Positions 11,352-24,708 of a stretch of DNA of 64,000 nucleotides are shown in pieces. Every line of letters starts with the position of its first letter. Position 1 is the stretch's first letter. The translations under genes were made by a program, and so were the position numbers. The DNA is taken from contig NC_084795.1 in NCBI RefSeq assembly GCF_963169125.1, positions 131,171,701-131,235,700 on the forward strand, in the 5' to 3' direction. This stretch comes from Humulus lupulus. Lineage: Eukaryota > Streptophyta > Magnoliopsida > Rosales > Cannabaceae. The notes under the pieces are model-generated. The model searched no databases. It was not told the origin of the DNA and saw nothing but the letters and a program-made list of their open reading frames with translations.

Positions 11352-14300
11352 ATTCCCAAAGATCATTCTTTTACTTTTTACTTTTCATTTACCTTCTCTT
11401 CTTCAAGAACTCTACACACAGAGTCCAGAAAACCCAAACAATTTCAGCGTTTCATGAAGCTTCTACCCAACCACTTGGCCTAGTATTCCAGAAACTCACT
11501 TCATCTTTTTCCCAAGTAAGTTTATCAACCTTTTCAGCCGTTGAAATGCCATGCAACATATTTTTGTTTATCTCTTTCATATCCGAGTTCTTCAATGTTC
11601 TTGAACGAAATTGTTTTGGAGTAAATGAGTATATTGACCGAAGTTTGATATAGGAGGAAAGACACACTTTGCTGGGGTTAAGAATCAGTTTGATAGTCGA
11701 GGTTATAGATTTAGGGCATAAAGTTGAAGTAAAAATTTGATTTTTAAGCTAGTTGAAAAACTGGGTTGTTCCCGCCCTTTCAGAGTCGAAAATTTTTTCC
11801 TGAAAATTTTTTCACTTCTGCTTTTTAATCTATTTTCCAAACTGTTCGCTTGAAATACAATGTTTTTTATCAGAATGCTGCTGGTCGTATGGAAGCTTCA
11901 CTTTTATACACGAGCCGCGTTATTCCAACTTTTAAACAAAAGGTTTTAGGCCTTAGATTCTCATCTCCCCCTTTTCTGTTCGCAGATTTTTATGCAAGAT
12001 CCATGGGGAGGTGAGAGGCCTATCGACGATGATTTGCCGGCCCAATTGCTCGAGGATGAGGAGCAACCATCACTGATGATCCAAGAGATCCCCTTCTATC
12101 ATGTCATCCCAAACACTCCATTGACCCCACTTCAAAACATGGATCGATTAAAGTCCAAAGCCCAGAAAAAGAAACCATCCACTTCTCCTTCAAATCTGCC
12201 TGCTCCTCAAGCTGAAATTCCTTCGACCAGTCTAGAAGAAAATACCCTCGACCCAAAAATCCAAACTCAAGCCCAACTCTGAAACGTCATTCGACCAGAT
12301 TTTGAATGGTACGTTGCCCCTCCTAGCCGAGTAACGGTTAGGATGGTTTCCAATTACATCAAGAAGTATGAGCTTCCTGGGGTGACCCTAGTCTAACCCA
12401 CCAGAGACCAATGGGCAAATCTGCCTGGAGGCACCTTCAGCGCCTGGTCGAGTTATCACATCGAGGCAGGAGCGTCCTGCATCTCCATCCTTTCTTCCAA
12501 GGAGTGGCCAACTATTTTGGGGTCGCTCCTTTCCAAATAACCCCAAATGGGTATAGAATGCTCTCTGCACTCTATATCCTTTATAGTCATAAGAAGTGGC
12601 TTGTCCCCACACCACACGAGGTTCACTATCTATTCAACCTAAAATCCAACCCCAACCAAGAAAACACGGGGTTCTTCCATTTTTGCCACCAGGAAATGAC
12701 CCGCACTTTCGTAAGTGATACCACTTTTATATCCAATGTGCGGAAGTACCATTTAGAGTACTTTTTGACTATTGACATGGTTGCCAACAACCTGGCCATC
12801 ACCCAAGGAGGTAATATCTTTGCCCCCTAGTCATTTATTTTCCTTTAATCCTTCCTACATTCCCCTTAGAGATTTTGTGCATTTCAGGTCCGTGGCTGCG
12901 ACCGGCTCCCACTCCAGACATTGAAGTCCGATCAGCACTCTTGGCCAGCATGACTGACGTAGAGAAGAGCGTCAAATAGCTGGTCACAGATGCTAACCTG
13001 AGGCTGGTCAGGCTTCTGGCACCTCACCAGGATGTGAGGGAGTCAACAGCAAGGAGTGCCACTGGTGAGGAGATTCTCGAGCAGCACCCAGATGTGTCAC
13101 AACCTCAAAGAAGGAGGATGACTGGATTGACAATCAGGGAACCCTCCAGCACCCCACGAACTGCTGCTCCCCTTGCCCCACTGGGAAAGGGAAAAATGAA
13201 AGCCACCGATCCCTCTGCTCTCATCGACGAGTCCTCAGATGAGAACGGTATTGTTTTCTCAATCTTTGATAGTTTGCCAATTCCCAGTCACTTATTTGAC
13301 AGGGACGTCAACTTTAAGTATACTCCAGACTTAGGTTCAGATTTCTTCTAGGTAGTAAGGGAGGGTAGCAGTAGTTCAATAAGTAATGTAGCGACCAGTA
13401 GTTGTAGCACAGGTACTTTGCTTTATAATTTCCTTGCTTTCTTTTTTAGCTCCATCTATATATATTGTCCTACTGCTCATAATATTTCCTTACATGCAGA
13501 TATGTTGACTGACGATGTGTTCGATCACCACACTGACGCTGCTACTCCCTTGACCAGGAAGAAAGATAGCAAGAGGGTTCACGGAGAAAGCAGCAAAACT
13601 GCTTCAAAGAAGGCCCGGACTGAGGGTCCTTCTGCAGCTGTTCCTTCGAGGGAAACCACGCCGCCTCCCTCGCCACTCGACCGGCCGTCCCCAACTGCAC
13701 CGGTCGGTCAACACTCTACTCCTCTAGCGCCTTTCGACTAGCCACACCATACCCCGCCTGAAGACACTCTGGCCAGCACCATGGTCAGTTCGGCCAGGGA
13801 TAGAATATACAAGCTTTCCAAGCACAAACGCAGTCAAGAGGCCCTCGCCGGTACCAACTCCATGAAAACCGACCAAATAATAAACCGAGGGCTGAACGAG
13901 ATAGTCAGTGTAAGTCGCTTTCCATTGTTGAGTCATTTTACTCTTAATTTCTGCCATCATCTTATTCCTTTTATATGATCGCAGCGATTGTTGACTATCA
14001 CTGTTGGCTGGCGCTGCGCGGGCACTTTGGTCACCCAAACCAAAGACTTTGACATCAGGCTTGCTGAGGCGGTGAAGGCGCTCGAGGGGAAGAATGTTGA
14101 CCTGCTCGGGCAAAACACAGAGCTGACCAAACAGAACGATGAACTGCGCGAGCAGAAAGCCCAGCTAACCGAAGAGCTGCTGGAGAGTCGGGCTGCCTTG
14201 AACAAGTCTAATGAAGATAAAGAAAAATTTAGGGAGAGTGCCAAATTCAACCACCAAGAGGCGAAACAGCTCGAGCTTGACCTAATTGCGAGTAGAAAGG

Positions 14301-14614
14301 AGACAGAGGATCTGGAGAGGCGTGTTAAGGAGCTTTAAGAGGCTAATGCCAAAAACATGGAGAAGTATAGGGAAACCACCCATCTCTGCTTCTGCAAGTT
14401 TTGGAAGCACAATCAAAAGGTCAACTTCAACTATTTGTCTGAGCACCTGAGACGAACATTAATGACCCGATGCACCATTCGCCTGGAGGAGGAGGAAAGA
14501 GCCAAAACTCTTGCTTCCCCAGAAATTTCCATAGCAACGGGGATCGATGGTACGGACAATGATGCTAACGCTAATGCCGACCTGAACGCTCCTCAAGATC
14601 CTCTAGCCTCATAG
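11344..14614 (+). pseudogene. Antisense spliced gene of Tat element B, decayed
   Basis: Runs opposite to gag-pol, between pol and the 3' LTR. After a leader exon and intron, an acceptor (ttcgcag) opens a coding exon with ATG at 11992. The core at 12300-12830 carries 'PFFQGVANYFGVAPFQITPN', the pattern I know from Pfam family PF04195 (putative gypsy-type transposon). Donor/acceptor pairs are visible at about 12811/12888, 13246/13498 and 13910/13984. The middle exons are rich in Ser, Pro and Thr. The last exon (13984-14614) is a heptad-rich coiled coil (about 14060-14340) with an acidic tail. Stops near 12368, 12978, 13739 and 14336 and a frameshift near 12478 inactivate it. The exon plan parallels the gene in element A. 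Confidence 0.75.
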
Positions 14615-15296
14615 TCTTTTCTTTAATTATTTATCTTTTGAATTTACGACCTATGGGTCGTGATGTAAAGACAATTTCTTTTTTAATTTTTATTGCTACA
14701 TGGGCAGCTTTTACTTTTAACAAACAATTACATCCGAGCAGTTACTGCTCGCGGTGTAAAGGAATTCCTTTTGATATTATAATATTTGCATTTTATTATA
14801 AAATCTGTTGGTATGGCCGAACTTAGCATAGTACTTTGGTTTGATTTAACAAAATACAAAGTTTTGAAAAATACTCTAAGTACCCTAGCATGCTTTCACT
14901 TATGCCCGCAAGTGTTTACATACCTTTCGATATGCTTTGCTTACTAGATGCCTTATATGCCCCCAAGTGATTGAGAAGCTTTTAGGTCCTTGGCCACTTG
15001 CCTTGACCAAAATCTGTACGAACATTACTGCTCGGAGCAACAAATTTAAAACGATAATACAGTAAAACAACACACGTAATGAGAAAATACTTGTAATAAA
15101 TACAATAATTGGCAAGAATGATTGACTGCGCACAGTCCCTTATATTTCTCGTAATAAATGGACAAATCATGTCTGTACGAGTGATCACCAAAATGATCTT
15201 ACACTTATAAGCGATCAGTCACATAAAATGACCAACCCTTTTTCATAAGTTGTAAAAAGTAAAATTAATACAAGCCAATTCTTGAAGAAGAATTGT
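14615..15296. other. Spacer between the convergent antisense gene and pol of element B
   Basis: AT-rich, with no credible coding sequence. It would hold the 3' untranslated ends of both convergent transcripts. No tandem array like that of element A (44718-45060) is visible here. Confidence 0.5.
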
Positions 15297-18200
15297 TTAT
15301 TGATAGTAATTGCGCAGGTGTTCTCCATTCCAATAGCGAGGAATGAGTTCTCCATTTAAGCATGCAAGTTTATAGGTTCCTGGATGGAGGACTTCTTCAA
15401 TCTGATATGGTCCTTCCCAATTAAGTCTGAGTACTCTAGCAGCCTAGTCGCGGGTGCTAAGGAAAACCCTTTGAAGTACTAGATCTCTGACGTTGAATTT
15501 CCTTTCACGTACTTTAGAATTGAAATACAAGGCGACTTTTTGCTGGTAAGCTGCTACTCGGAGTTGGGCTCGCTCGCGCTTTTAATCGATCAAATCCAGC
15601 AACTCCATCAATAATTGGCTATTAGAGCATTAATCGTATGTCATTCCCCGATGCGATGGGGGATCTAACTCAAAAGGAAACATAGCCTCATATGCATAAG
15701 CTAGGGAGAATGTAGTATGGCATATTGCTGTTCGATGGGAAGTTCTATATGACCAAAGGAGTTCAGGCAATTGCTCCGGCCATACCCCCTCTGCTTCCTC
15801 AAGCCTATTTTTTCAGAGTATCCTTTAGCATTTTATTGACTGCTTCGACTTGTCCATTTGCTTGAGGATGGGTGACTAAAGAAAAGCTCTTGATAATTCC
15901 ATGTCGTTTGCAAAAATCCATGAACAGATCACTATCAAATTGCGTGCCGTTGTCTGAGACAATTTTTCTTGGCAATCCATAGCGACACACGATGTTTTTA
16001 ACCACAAAATCTAGATTTTTCTTGGTCGTTATGGTTGCGAGTGGCTCAGCTTCGACCCATTTTGTAAAGTAATCAACGACAACCACAGCGTACTTGACAC
16101 CACCTTTTCCAGTGGGCAAGGATCCGATTAAATCTATTCCCCAGACTATGAATGACCACAGACTTTGCATCTGTTTTAGCTTATTAGGGGCTGCTCGTGG
16201 AATTTTGGAGAACCTCTGGCACTTGTCGCACCTCAACACAAATTCCATCGAATCTTCATTCATTGATGGCCAGAAGTATCCTTACCTTAGGAACATTTTT
16301 GATAAGCTCTACCCCCTAGCATGGTCCCCACAAAAGCCCTCATGGACCTCTTTCATCAATTCCTTGGCCTTCTCTTTCGAAATACAATTGAGGAGTGGCA
16401 TTGAGTATCCTCTTCGGTACAAAATTCCATCGACCAGGATATATCTAGTAGCCTGTCGTTGAAGGGTTCTAGATTTGTTTCGGTCCATCGGTAACACGCC
16501 TTGCCTCAGGTACTCCATGTAAGGTGCCATCCATGTATCCGCCGCATGGATCACTAAAGAGGTCTCCTCTGTTTGGATGCTTGGTGCGGAAAGTCGCTTA
16601 ACTGGCATGATTTTCAGAGTGTCGGCATCCTTCGTACTTGCTAATTTGGCCAAAGCATCAGTGTTTGAATTTTGGTCGCGAGGTACTTGCTGAAGGGTGT
16701 ATTTATCAAACTGCACTAATAGATCCTTCCTTTTGTTTAAGTAAGCAACCATTTTTAAGCCCCGGGCCTGGTACTCTCCCATGACTTGATTGGCCACTAG
16801 TTGGGAATCACTGTAGATATCAAGCAATTTTATGTGCATGTCTCTGGCTAGCCATAATCCTGCGAGCAGTGCTTCATACTCGGCTTCGTTGTTAGAAGCA
16901 ATGAAGTCAAACCTAATCGCGCAGTGAAATCGATGCTCTTCAGGCGTTATCAAAATCACTCCTGCTCCTGCGTGTTGCTCATTAGAGGAACCGTCTGTAA
17001 ACAACTTCCAAGAAGGAGTTTGGCTTTGAGACTTGGGCTTTTCAGACCCTTCACACTGCTCGCTATCTGGGAGACCAGTGAGTTCTGCGATGAAATCTGC
17101 TAGGGCTTGCCCTTTTATCGCTGCTCGCGGTAAGTAGGAGATTTCAAGCTACCCAAGTTCGACTGCCCATTTTAACAATCTTCCTCTGGCCTCTGGTCGG
17201 TCAAAACTGTAATTGGGTGAGCTTGGAAGTAGGGCCGCAACTTCCTTGAGGCTAGAATTAAGCAATAAGCTAATTTTCAATAGGTGGATATCGTAGCTCC
17301 ACTCCTATTAACCTCTTTCTTATGTAATAAACTGCCTTCTGCACACCTGCTTCTTCTTCTCTTACTATAACAGCACTGGCATCGTATTCTGTGATCGCCA
17401 AGTAGATGAATAAAGTTTCTTTATCAACCGGTTTTGATAGAATTGGTGGTTGCGACATGTGCGTCTTCAAAGCTTGAAAAGCCTATTCGAATTCCTCCGT
17501 CCATTCGAATCTTTTGCTGCCTCTGAGTAGATTAAAAAATGGGATGCATTTTTCCGTAGACTTGAAAATAAATCTACTAAGAGCAGCAATTCTTCTAGTT
17601 AAACTTTGAACATCCTTGATCTTTGTTGGCGATTTCATATCGATCAGGGCTTTGATCTTCTCGGGATTAGCCTCAATTCCTCCCAAGTTTACTATAAATC
17701 TCAGGAACTTCCCTGATCCTACTCTGAAAGAGCATTTCAGGGGATTCAGCTTCATCTGATACTTGTTCAAGACGTTGAAACATTCTTGCAAGTCCCCTAT
17801 ATGCCCCTTTGCCTTCTTTGACTTAACCAGCATGTCATCGACATAAAATTCCATGTTTATGTGGATCAGCTCCTTATACATATGGTTGACCAGTCGCTGG
17901 TAAGTCGCACCAGCGTTTTTCAAACCGAATGGAATTACTTTGTAACAGTAAAGTCCTGTGTCAGCCTAAAAGCTAGTGTGATCCTCATTAGGTGGGTGCA
18001 TACTGATCTGATTATATCCCAAGTATGCATCCATGAATGAGAGAATCTTGTGCCCTGTAGTGGCATCGACCAGTTGGTCGATCCTAGGGAGTGGGAAATA
18101 ATCTTTACAGCAGGCTTTATTAAGGTCTGTGAAATCCACGAATGTTCGCCATTTTCCATTCGACTTGGGAACTAGCACGAGATTAGAGACCCATGATCGA

Positions 18201-21200
18201 CAAAATGCTACCCTGATGAATCCATTCTCCTTTAACTTCTCGACTTCTTCTTTTACAGCCTTTGATCTATCTTTGTCGAGCAGCCTCCTTTTCTTTTGTA
18301 CTAGTGGAAAACTTTTGTCTATGTTCAGGACATGGCTAATGACTGTAGGGTCTACTCTTACCATGTCTTTGTGAGACCAGGCAAAGACTTCCTGGTTTTC
18401 CTTCAAAAATTCCACCAGTGCTTGTTTCGTTGTTGTCTCTAAGTTTTTACGACTTTCACAACCCTGGTCGGATTTTATTCATTGAGTTGGACCTCTTCAA
18501 GGTCCTCAATAGGTCCTATCTCTTCATTAAAATCCCCAAAGCAAGGATCTAAATCTCTGTCCTCACTTTGGGCAATGCCCTATTTGGTGACATCATCACC
18601 TGATTGGGCTTGTACACAGTCGCCATTTGTAACTCTTTTCCAACAACTTCCCTCGATAAACCTTTCTTTGCCTTAGTTATCGAGGTGTTGTAGCACTGCC
18701 TCGCTTCCCACTGATTTCCCAACATGCATCCTATCCCTGCGTCGGTTGGGAATTTCATGGCTAGGTGCCATATTGAGGTAACGGCTCGTAGGTCGACCAA
18801 AATTGGCTGCCCAATCACAACATTATATGCCGAGGGACAATCAACTACTATGAAAGTAGTGAGTAATGTCCTATTTGCAGGTGCAGTACCTTGTGTAACT
18901 GGGAGCCTGATCGACCCAGTTGGGGTGAGCCCTTTTCTAGAAAAACCATAAATGGTTTGGTTGCCTGGCTCCAAATCCGTGACGGACAGTTTCATTCTTT
19001 CCAGTGAAGACTTGTACAGGATGTTGACTGAGCTTCCTGTGTCAACCAACACCCTCTTAACCATCATGTTGGCAATCTGAACGTCAACGACCATCGGATC
19101 AGAGTGTGAGAATCGTACGTGTTGGGCATCGTCTTCAGAGAAGGTTATCAATTCCTCCTCTGTTCAAGCCTTATTTGGTACTCGATCCTCCACACTCATC
19201 ATCTCGATATCCTGGTCGTGGCGTAGGGTTCGAGCGTATCATTCCCTTGCCTTCCCACTGTCCCCTGCAAGGTGTGGTCCACCACAGATGGAGAGTAATG
19301 TGCCTACCACAGGATCTGGCTTTAAAGGTGGCAAGCGTTGGCGTGCAGGCGCCTGCTTGTTGCCACCTTGAGCCTTTTGCTGAGACCCTCTTGTGGCTCG
19401 CACATATCTCCTTAGATGTCCCTGCCTAATCAAGAACTCAATCTCGTCCTTCAAATGGTTGCACTCGTTGGTATCATTTCTGTATTCGTTGTGAAAATGA
19501 CAGAATTTTGTGGTATCTCTATTGGAGATATCCTTCCTTATAGGTGCGGGTTGCTTATAAGGAACACTAGAGCTGGTCACCTGGTAGACCTCTGCTCAAC
19601 TTTTTACAAGGGCCATGTAGTTGGTGAATCTCGGATTGTATCTATTGCCTTTGGGGCATTTAGTCTCAGAGGTTGACGGCTCATTGCTCACTCATTTTCC
19701 ACCATTTCTGCCATTTCCATTCCCGTTACCCTTGCCGTTGCCATTGGGTTTCTCCGACCCGTTGACAGCCTTGGCGGGTTCTTCCTTTGGCCCCTTGTCC
19801 TTTGTGGGCGATTTCCCCTAATTGGCAATTTCATTCTCAAGCTTGATATATCGATCAGCTCGATTCAAAAACTCCTGGGTACTTTTTACCCCATTCTTTC
19901 TTAGGCTACTCGAGAGGGGAGAATGGCGTCTAACCCCAGCAGTCAGGGCCATCATTTTTCCCTCGTCCCCCACTGTCTTGGCTCCAGTTGCTGCTCGTAT
20001 GAAGCGCTGGACATACTCTTTTAAGGGCTCTCCCTCCTTTTGGCGTATCTCGACCAGCTGGTTGGCCTCAATGGGGTGTAAGTGACCTGCATAAAACTGT
20101 CCGTAAAATTCTTTCACGAACATTTCCCAGGATACTATACTAGCAGGAGGGAACATAAAGAACCACTCCTGGGTGATATCAGATAGTGTAGCAGGGAAGA
20201 TCCTGCAACACACATCGTCTGACACCTTCTGAATGTCCATTTGTATCTCAAATTTGTTGACATGAGATACTGGGTCTCTGTACCCATCAAAGTTTGGCAA
20301 TATAGGCATTTTGAATTTGCTAGGGGTTTCTGCCACAACAATTCTCTATACAAACGGAGTGCCCCTCCTCTGATCGTACTCTATGTGGGATGTCCTACCC
20401 CAGACCATATATTGTACTGCCTGGTTTAGAACATAAATTTGAGTCTGAACCGCATCTGGGATCGCTGGGACGGCTGGTGCCGGAGGAGCGTACTCGTCGT
20501 GCCTTTCACGCCGGTCATTGAGTATGTTTCTAAAATCATCATCCCCGCGTCTCTGCTCGCTAACTCCTAGCCAATCAAAGACATTATGTTGCCTGGGTTG
20601 CCCCCTAGTGTTATGGCTTATTGGCCTATGTTCTCTAGGTGGGGGGCTCCTGCCTCCACCTCTTTCCTCATTCCTCCGACCGACATTCCCACTGCCAGAA
20701 TCGACTTCATTATAGTCGTGGCTGTCTCTAAACTATGGCAGACTACGGCGTGACCGGCTATTCACGCTATTTCCACCTTGGGCTGGCATCTCCTGAGCGT
20801 CAGGAGGAGGCCTGTGCTGGTCGTTAGGCCCCTATGCATTATTATGCCGTGGGGCCCCCCTGACCGCAGAACCTGACTCGTTGTTCGTTCTGTTGACAAA
20901 AGGATGCTGCCCCCTGCTCGGTGGATTTAGCTCTTCGTCACCTGGGCATCTAGGGCTGCGGGGTGGCTACCCTGCCCTATTCTGCCTCTGGCGCTGGGGA
21001 TTGCCTCGACCAGCTTCACATGGAGGCTACTATTCAAGATCCTGAATTGGGACATCATCCTGAGCCTCAGGTGGCTGCTCCGGTCTTTCGGGCCTTGCTG
21101 GCTGGAGTGGAGGACTTGGATTGGGAGTCCGCTGTGGTTGCGCACTTGGTGGCTGATCCAGTTGAGAGGCTAGCACAGCCTGTCCTCGAGCCAACTGAAT

Positions 21201-21509
21201 GGCTGGCTCAAGAGCGGGCATGGAATCCCACTACCGACGGTCCATGTCCACCTGCTGCTCATTCAGATCCTGGCGTTGATGCTTAATCTCCCGTTGCTGC
21301 AGTGCCAGGGTCTCTGCTACATTTTCCTGATTGGCCCTCAGATTGGCCAAATCATCCTGCAAAACCCCTAGTGTTGCCCTCAGCATTTCTGAATTCAACT
21401 CCTCATCTTCAAACTCTAAATGTGGTTCATTCTCAGCCACATTTGGGGGAGGAGGTTAGGATGATGCAGCGCCAACAGTCTGTCCAGCTCTCTTGGATGT
21501 CTTTGCCAT
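15297..21509 (-). pseudogene. Gag-pol polyprotein of Tat element B, broken
   Basis: The start ATG (21509) lies shortly after the primer site. Gag core is at 19818-20336 ('KFKMPILPNFDGYRDPVSHV', 'EFYGQFYAG'), with a zinc-binding-like 'CHFHNEYRNDTNEC' near 19490. Protease is at 18549-19151 with active site 'VDTGSSVNIL'. RT is at 17483-18415 ('[11 protein letters not shown]', '[10 protein letters not shown]'). The added RNase H is at 16309-17004 ('FTDGSSNE', 'NNEAEYEA', 'YSDS'). Integrase is at 15805-16263 ('WGIDLIG', 'SDNGTQFDS', 'PQANGQVEAVNK'). The tail ends HLRNYYQ at 15297. All catalytic motifs are readable, but at least eight frame breaks or stops divide the frame, so it cannot make a full product. 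Confidence 0.9.
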
Positions 21510-21536
21510 ATGATTTTCTTAAATCTTTTTCTCAAA

Positions 21537-21555
21537 CTCTCAATGAAAGCACCCG
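21537..21555 (-). promoter_or_regulatory. Primer binding site of element B
   Basis: GGTGCTTTCATTGAGAG follows the 5' LTR end on the minus strand. Seventeen bases match the primer site of element A at 37877-37893; the first T is changed to C. I cannot name the tRNA by eye. Confidence 0.65.
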
Positions 21556-21560
21556 AATTT

Positions 21561-22151
21561 TGACCCTTGATTTGGCCAACGACACGGAGTCAGAAATATG
21601 ACAAGAAATGAGATGATAGTCAAGAATGGAATCAAATGGTAAAGAGATGACACAGACGATTTATAGTGGTTCGACCCCAATGAATGGTAATGACCTACGT
21701 CCACTTAGTGCTATTATTGATATTGAATCCCAATGCCGTGATCAAAGAACTAGGGTTATTTAGTTTCACAAGCCTTAGGTGAATTATAATTGTTTGGGGG
21801 ATAATCGTACTATACGCTCTTTCTCTTAGTATTCAGAAAAAGGTTAAAAAGTCCCTTCCTTGAGCCCTCTCATGCATATTTATAGGCTCAAGGGGGGTTA
21901 CATGGGCCAATGGGCCTTAATTATCCTTAATCTCAGCGTATCAAGGCAATAAAGAGGAAATAATAATTGTAATTATTACAACATTACATATCTTTTAAGG
22001 ACATAAACCGAAGCGTGCGACCAGTCTGGTCGTATCTAATCCTGAGGTTTGGTGAAGCAGCAGGGAGCTAGTCGATAGTCGAACAACACCTCTTCATAAT
22101 GACACTGCCACGTGTCAACCACGTCATCGGCCGCCATTTTTTGGGTAAATA
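21561..22151 (-). repeat. 5' LTR of element B
   Basis: On the plus strand it reads TGACCCTTGATTTGG...GGGTAAATA. In element orientation it starts TATTTACCC, where the 3' LTR has TGTTTACCC, so the terminal TG has mutated. The TATA box is at 21877-21884 (minus strand). Confidence 0.85.
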
Positions 22152-22620
22152 GGAGTCACACTTGCTTGCCTAATTGCTTACACTCAAACCAGAGGAAAGA
22201 AAATTGCACCCAATATGTAATGTACGTGATTAGGGCTTAGCCTAGTTGTCGTATATAGACTTGATTAGGGCTTGGGCCCCGTAAATGTCAATGATTATAA
22301 TTATGCTTGCGATTGTTTCATTAAACATGTTGAATGCTCTGTATCTAGATAGTGTATGCTTATTTGCATTATCTATTTGAGAAAGGCTTGACTTATGAGT
22401 CAAGAACAATAATAGCGTTAAGCGCTATTCAAAAGCATTGACATATAAGTCAAGGGTGACAGTAGCACACTAAGTGCTGGTTGTTAGGCCTAATTAGGAG
22501 CACATTATATGCTTGTTTGACCCAATGGTTGTGGAAAGTTAAGCACCAGTTACGTTGGGGCAGCTCTAAGGCTGGTTATACAGAGGATAGGGCAGTGGGG
22601 CTTGGGTGACATATTAGTCC

Positions 22621-24031
22621 TGTTGACGGTGAAATCTCGTCAACGAAATTAGATCGGAAAACTCAAAGATAAGTCAGGTGATATTCAGATGAGAACTTAG
22701 AATGGACTTATGTAAGGATGAACACAGATCAAGAATGGAGTAAAAACTGTATATTGCTTAACAGCTTCAACTTACAATGAATTTTCCAACCCCCTTCCAT
22801 GTGGAATTGGGATTTATTATATAGTGGGATCTAATGGCCCTAGATACATTGTGGTCCAGGGGACCAGGTAGTACATAGGTACAATGTCTGGAGAGTGGTT
22901 TCAGAGGTTGTGGTCTTGCAACCAATACAGGGACAGGTGCCAGGAGGATGTCTCCACTATTTGTCCATACCAATGTCAGAGGAGTGGTGCAGGTGGTAGT
23001 GGTGTCGACTCTGACATCTGATTGGGAGTATGTAGGCCATGTCATTTCTCCTAGTGCCCCCACTACCTGACTAGCATGAGTGCCACGGTCAGACGTACGG
23101 GGCCTTACAGGCCGTATCCCGTACGAGATTGTACCATCATGACCCTTCGAAATCATACTTTGGCTTTCACTTCTAGACGGTGGGGTATCCATAGGCATCT
23201 CCATGGGAGATGCCTTCTCGAGATGAAGGGCGCGAGATGTTATCACGCGAGGCCCTCACGGCTTAACCATGGCAGAGCTATACGAGGCCACCCCTCGTGG
23301 AGATGTCATGAGGTGCTCCCACATGAGGCCGTCGGGGCTAGGAGAGGCCCCCATGCGAGGCCGCAAGGCTATGGGATGCCCCCCATGCGAGGCCGCCCCT
23401 CGAGGCTAGGAGATGCTCCATTCGGCGAATATGGACCACTTCGCACCGAGGCCTCGCGAGGCACACCCTCACGCGCCATATGCAGGCATCTCGCAAGGCA
23501 CACCCCTCGCGCGCCATATGCAGGCGTCTCGCGAAGCACACCCTCGCGCGCCATATGCAGGCTCCTCGCGAGGCACACCCTTGCGCCCCCATATGTAGGG
23601 GTCTCGTGTCAGCGCCTCCATATGTAGGCGTCTCGTGCCAGCGCCTCCATATGTAGGCATCTCGTGCCAGCGCCTCGCACACCTGCCTTACCAATCTACC
23701 TAGGCATAAGGACCTCATCTAGCGAGGCACATCTCGCCTATCTTTCATGATATTTCTCAAGAATAGGGCCATATTCTATTTTGAAAAGCATCCCTAGGTA
23801 AAGGGATGTCTCACCATAGGACCATAAGCCTCGCTATGCGAGACACCTTGCCTTGTGCTCAAGGGTCCATATGAGATCCCACTTCTTGACGGGATGAAGA
23901 CCTACAAAAGGCACCTTTCCTCGCCATATCTTCCGTGATGGCCCATAGGAGAGCATCCACACCTTTAGTCATTCATGGGCCTAAGCATGTATTTTGGGTC
24001 TTTTACAGGCATGGAATATTGAGCGTCCACA
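22621..24031 (-). repeat. 3' LTR of the TR-GAG element, long form (1411 bp)
   Basis: TGTTGACGGTGAAATC...GAGCGTCCACA. It keeps about 580 bases (about 22906-23490) absent from the 5' LTR, with a run of diverged short repeats built on 'gaggc' and 'catatgcaggc'. Confidence 0.88.
23455..23690. repeat. Tandem repeats in the TR-GAG LTR, about 37 bp then about 29 bp
   Basis: Units of the form 'ctcgcgcgccatatgcagg' plus 'cgtctcgcgaggcacaccc' repeat four times. A shorter form with 'ccatatgtaggcgtctcg' and 'tgccagcgcct' then repeats three times. The partner LTR has fewer units (26548-26735). Confidence 0.8.
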
Positions 24032-24045
24032 CTTGCCCCCCAGTC
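24032..24045 (-). promoter_or_regulatory. Polypurine tract of the TR-GAG element
   Basis: GACTGGGGGGCAAG on the minus strand directly precedes the LTR start TGTGGACGC. Nearly the same tract lies at 35714-35727 in element C. Confidence 0.75.
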
Positions 24046-24322
24046 TATAGGGAGGCCTTTAGGCGTTCTTGTAGACTCTTCTCTTCCTTTTTATCATTCT
24101 TTTATTCTTCTTTTTTTTTTTTTTATATAATTATCATGTTCGAGGTCCTTTGGAACCCACGCGAAAGGGGGTTCGGTAGGTCTCTCTTTGGTGCACCTTG
24201 ATTGTATCTATAAGGATATATTGACCCCTTGGGTTCTAGTTATCCTTTTATATATTTTCATGCGCGCTTATTATATCTTGTGAGAAGCGTCCTTCTCGTC
24301 ATTATGCATAGTACTATTTTTG

Positions 24323-24655
24323 CAAGCGTCTTCTTTGAGACCCTTTTTGCAAGCGTCTTCTTTGAGACCCTTTTTTGAAGCGTCTATTTTGAGACCCTTT
24401 TTGCTAGCGTCTACTTTGGAGACCCTTTTCTCAAGCATCTACTTTTGAGACCGTTTTATCCAGCGTCTACTTTTGAGACCCTTTTCTCAAGCGTTTACTT
24501 TGGAGACCTTTTTCTCAAGCGTCTACTTTTGAGACCCTTTTCTCCAGCGTCTACTTTTGAGACCATTTTCTCAAGCGTCTACTTTGGAGACCCTTTTCTC
24601 AAGCGTCTACTTTGGAGACCCTTTTCTCAAGCGTCTACTTTTGAGATCCTTTTTG
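24323..24655. repeat. 27-29-bp tandem array, about 12 copies, in the TR-GAG 3' region
   Basis: The unit is close to 'caagcgtctacttttgag' plus 'acccttttct', repeated head to tail with small changes. It is non-coding in element orientation; plus-strand ORFs over it are artefacts of the repeat. Confidence 0.85.
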
Positions 24656-24708
24656 CAATTTTTGAGGTGAACTCCCTTTTCTCATGGCTAGATGGTCTCC
24701 GTTCAATC

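Larger units (their letters stand above)
10510..22151 (-). mobile_element. Full-length decayed Tat-lineage retrotransposon B
   Basis: An 11.6-kb element on the minus strand. From right to left it has a 5' LTR (21561-22151), primer site, gag-pol (21509-15297), a spacer, an antisense gene (plus strand, 11344-14614), a polypurine tract and a 3' LTR (10510-11111). The two LTRs are plainly the same sequence, with scattered substitutions and small indels. All genes carry stops. The flanking 5-mers (AATGT and GGAGT) do not match, so the target duplication has decayed or a border is off by a few bases. It lies inside LTR X copy 1. Confidence 0.85.

Noticed and set aside
10505..22156. Target duplication for element B (AATGT against GGAGT)
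   Set aside because: Only two of five bases match. I report the element without a confirmed duplication.
23076..23718. Repeat-bearing ORFs with 'THMRASRE' or 'AYGAREG' type units
   Set aside because: Products of the GC-rich LTR repeats of the TR-GAG element.
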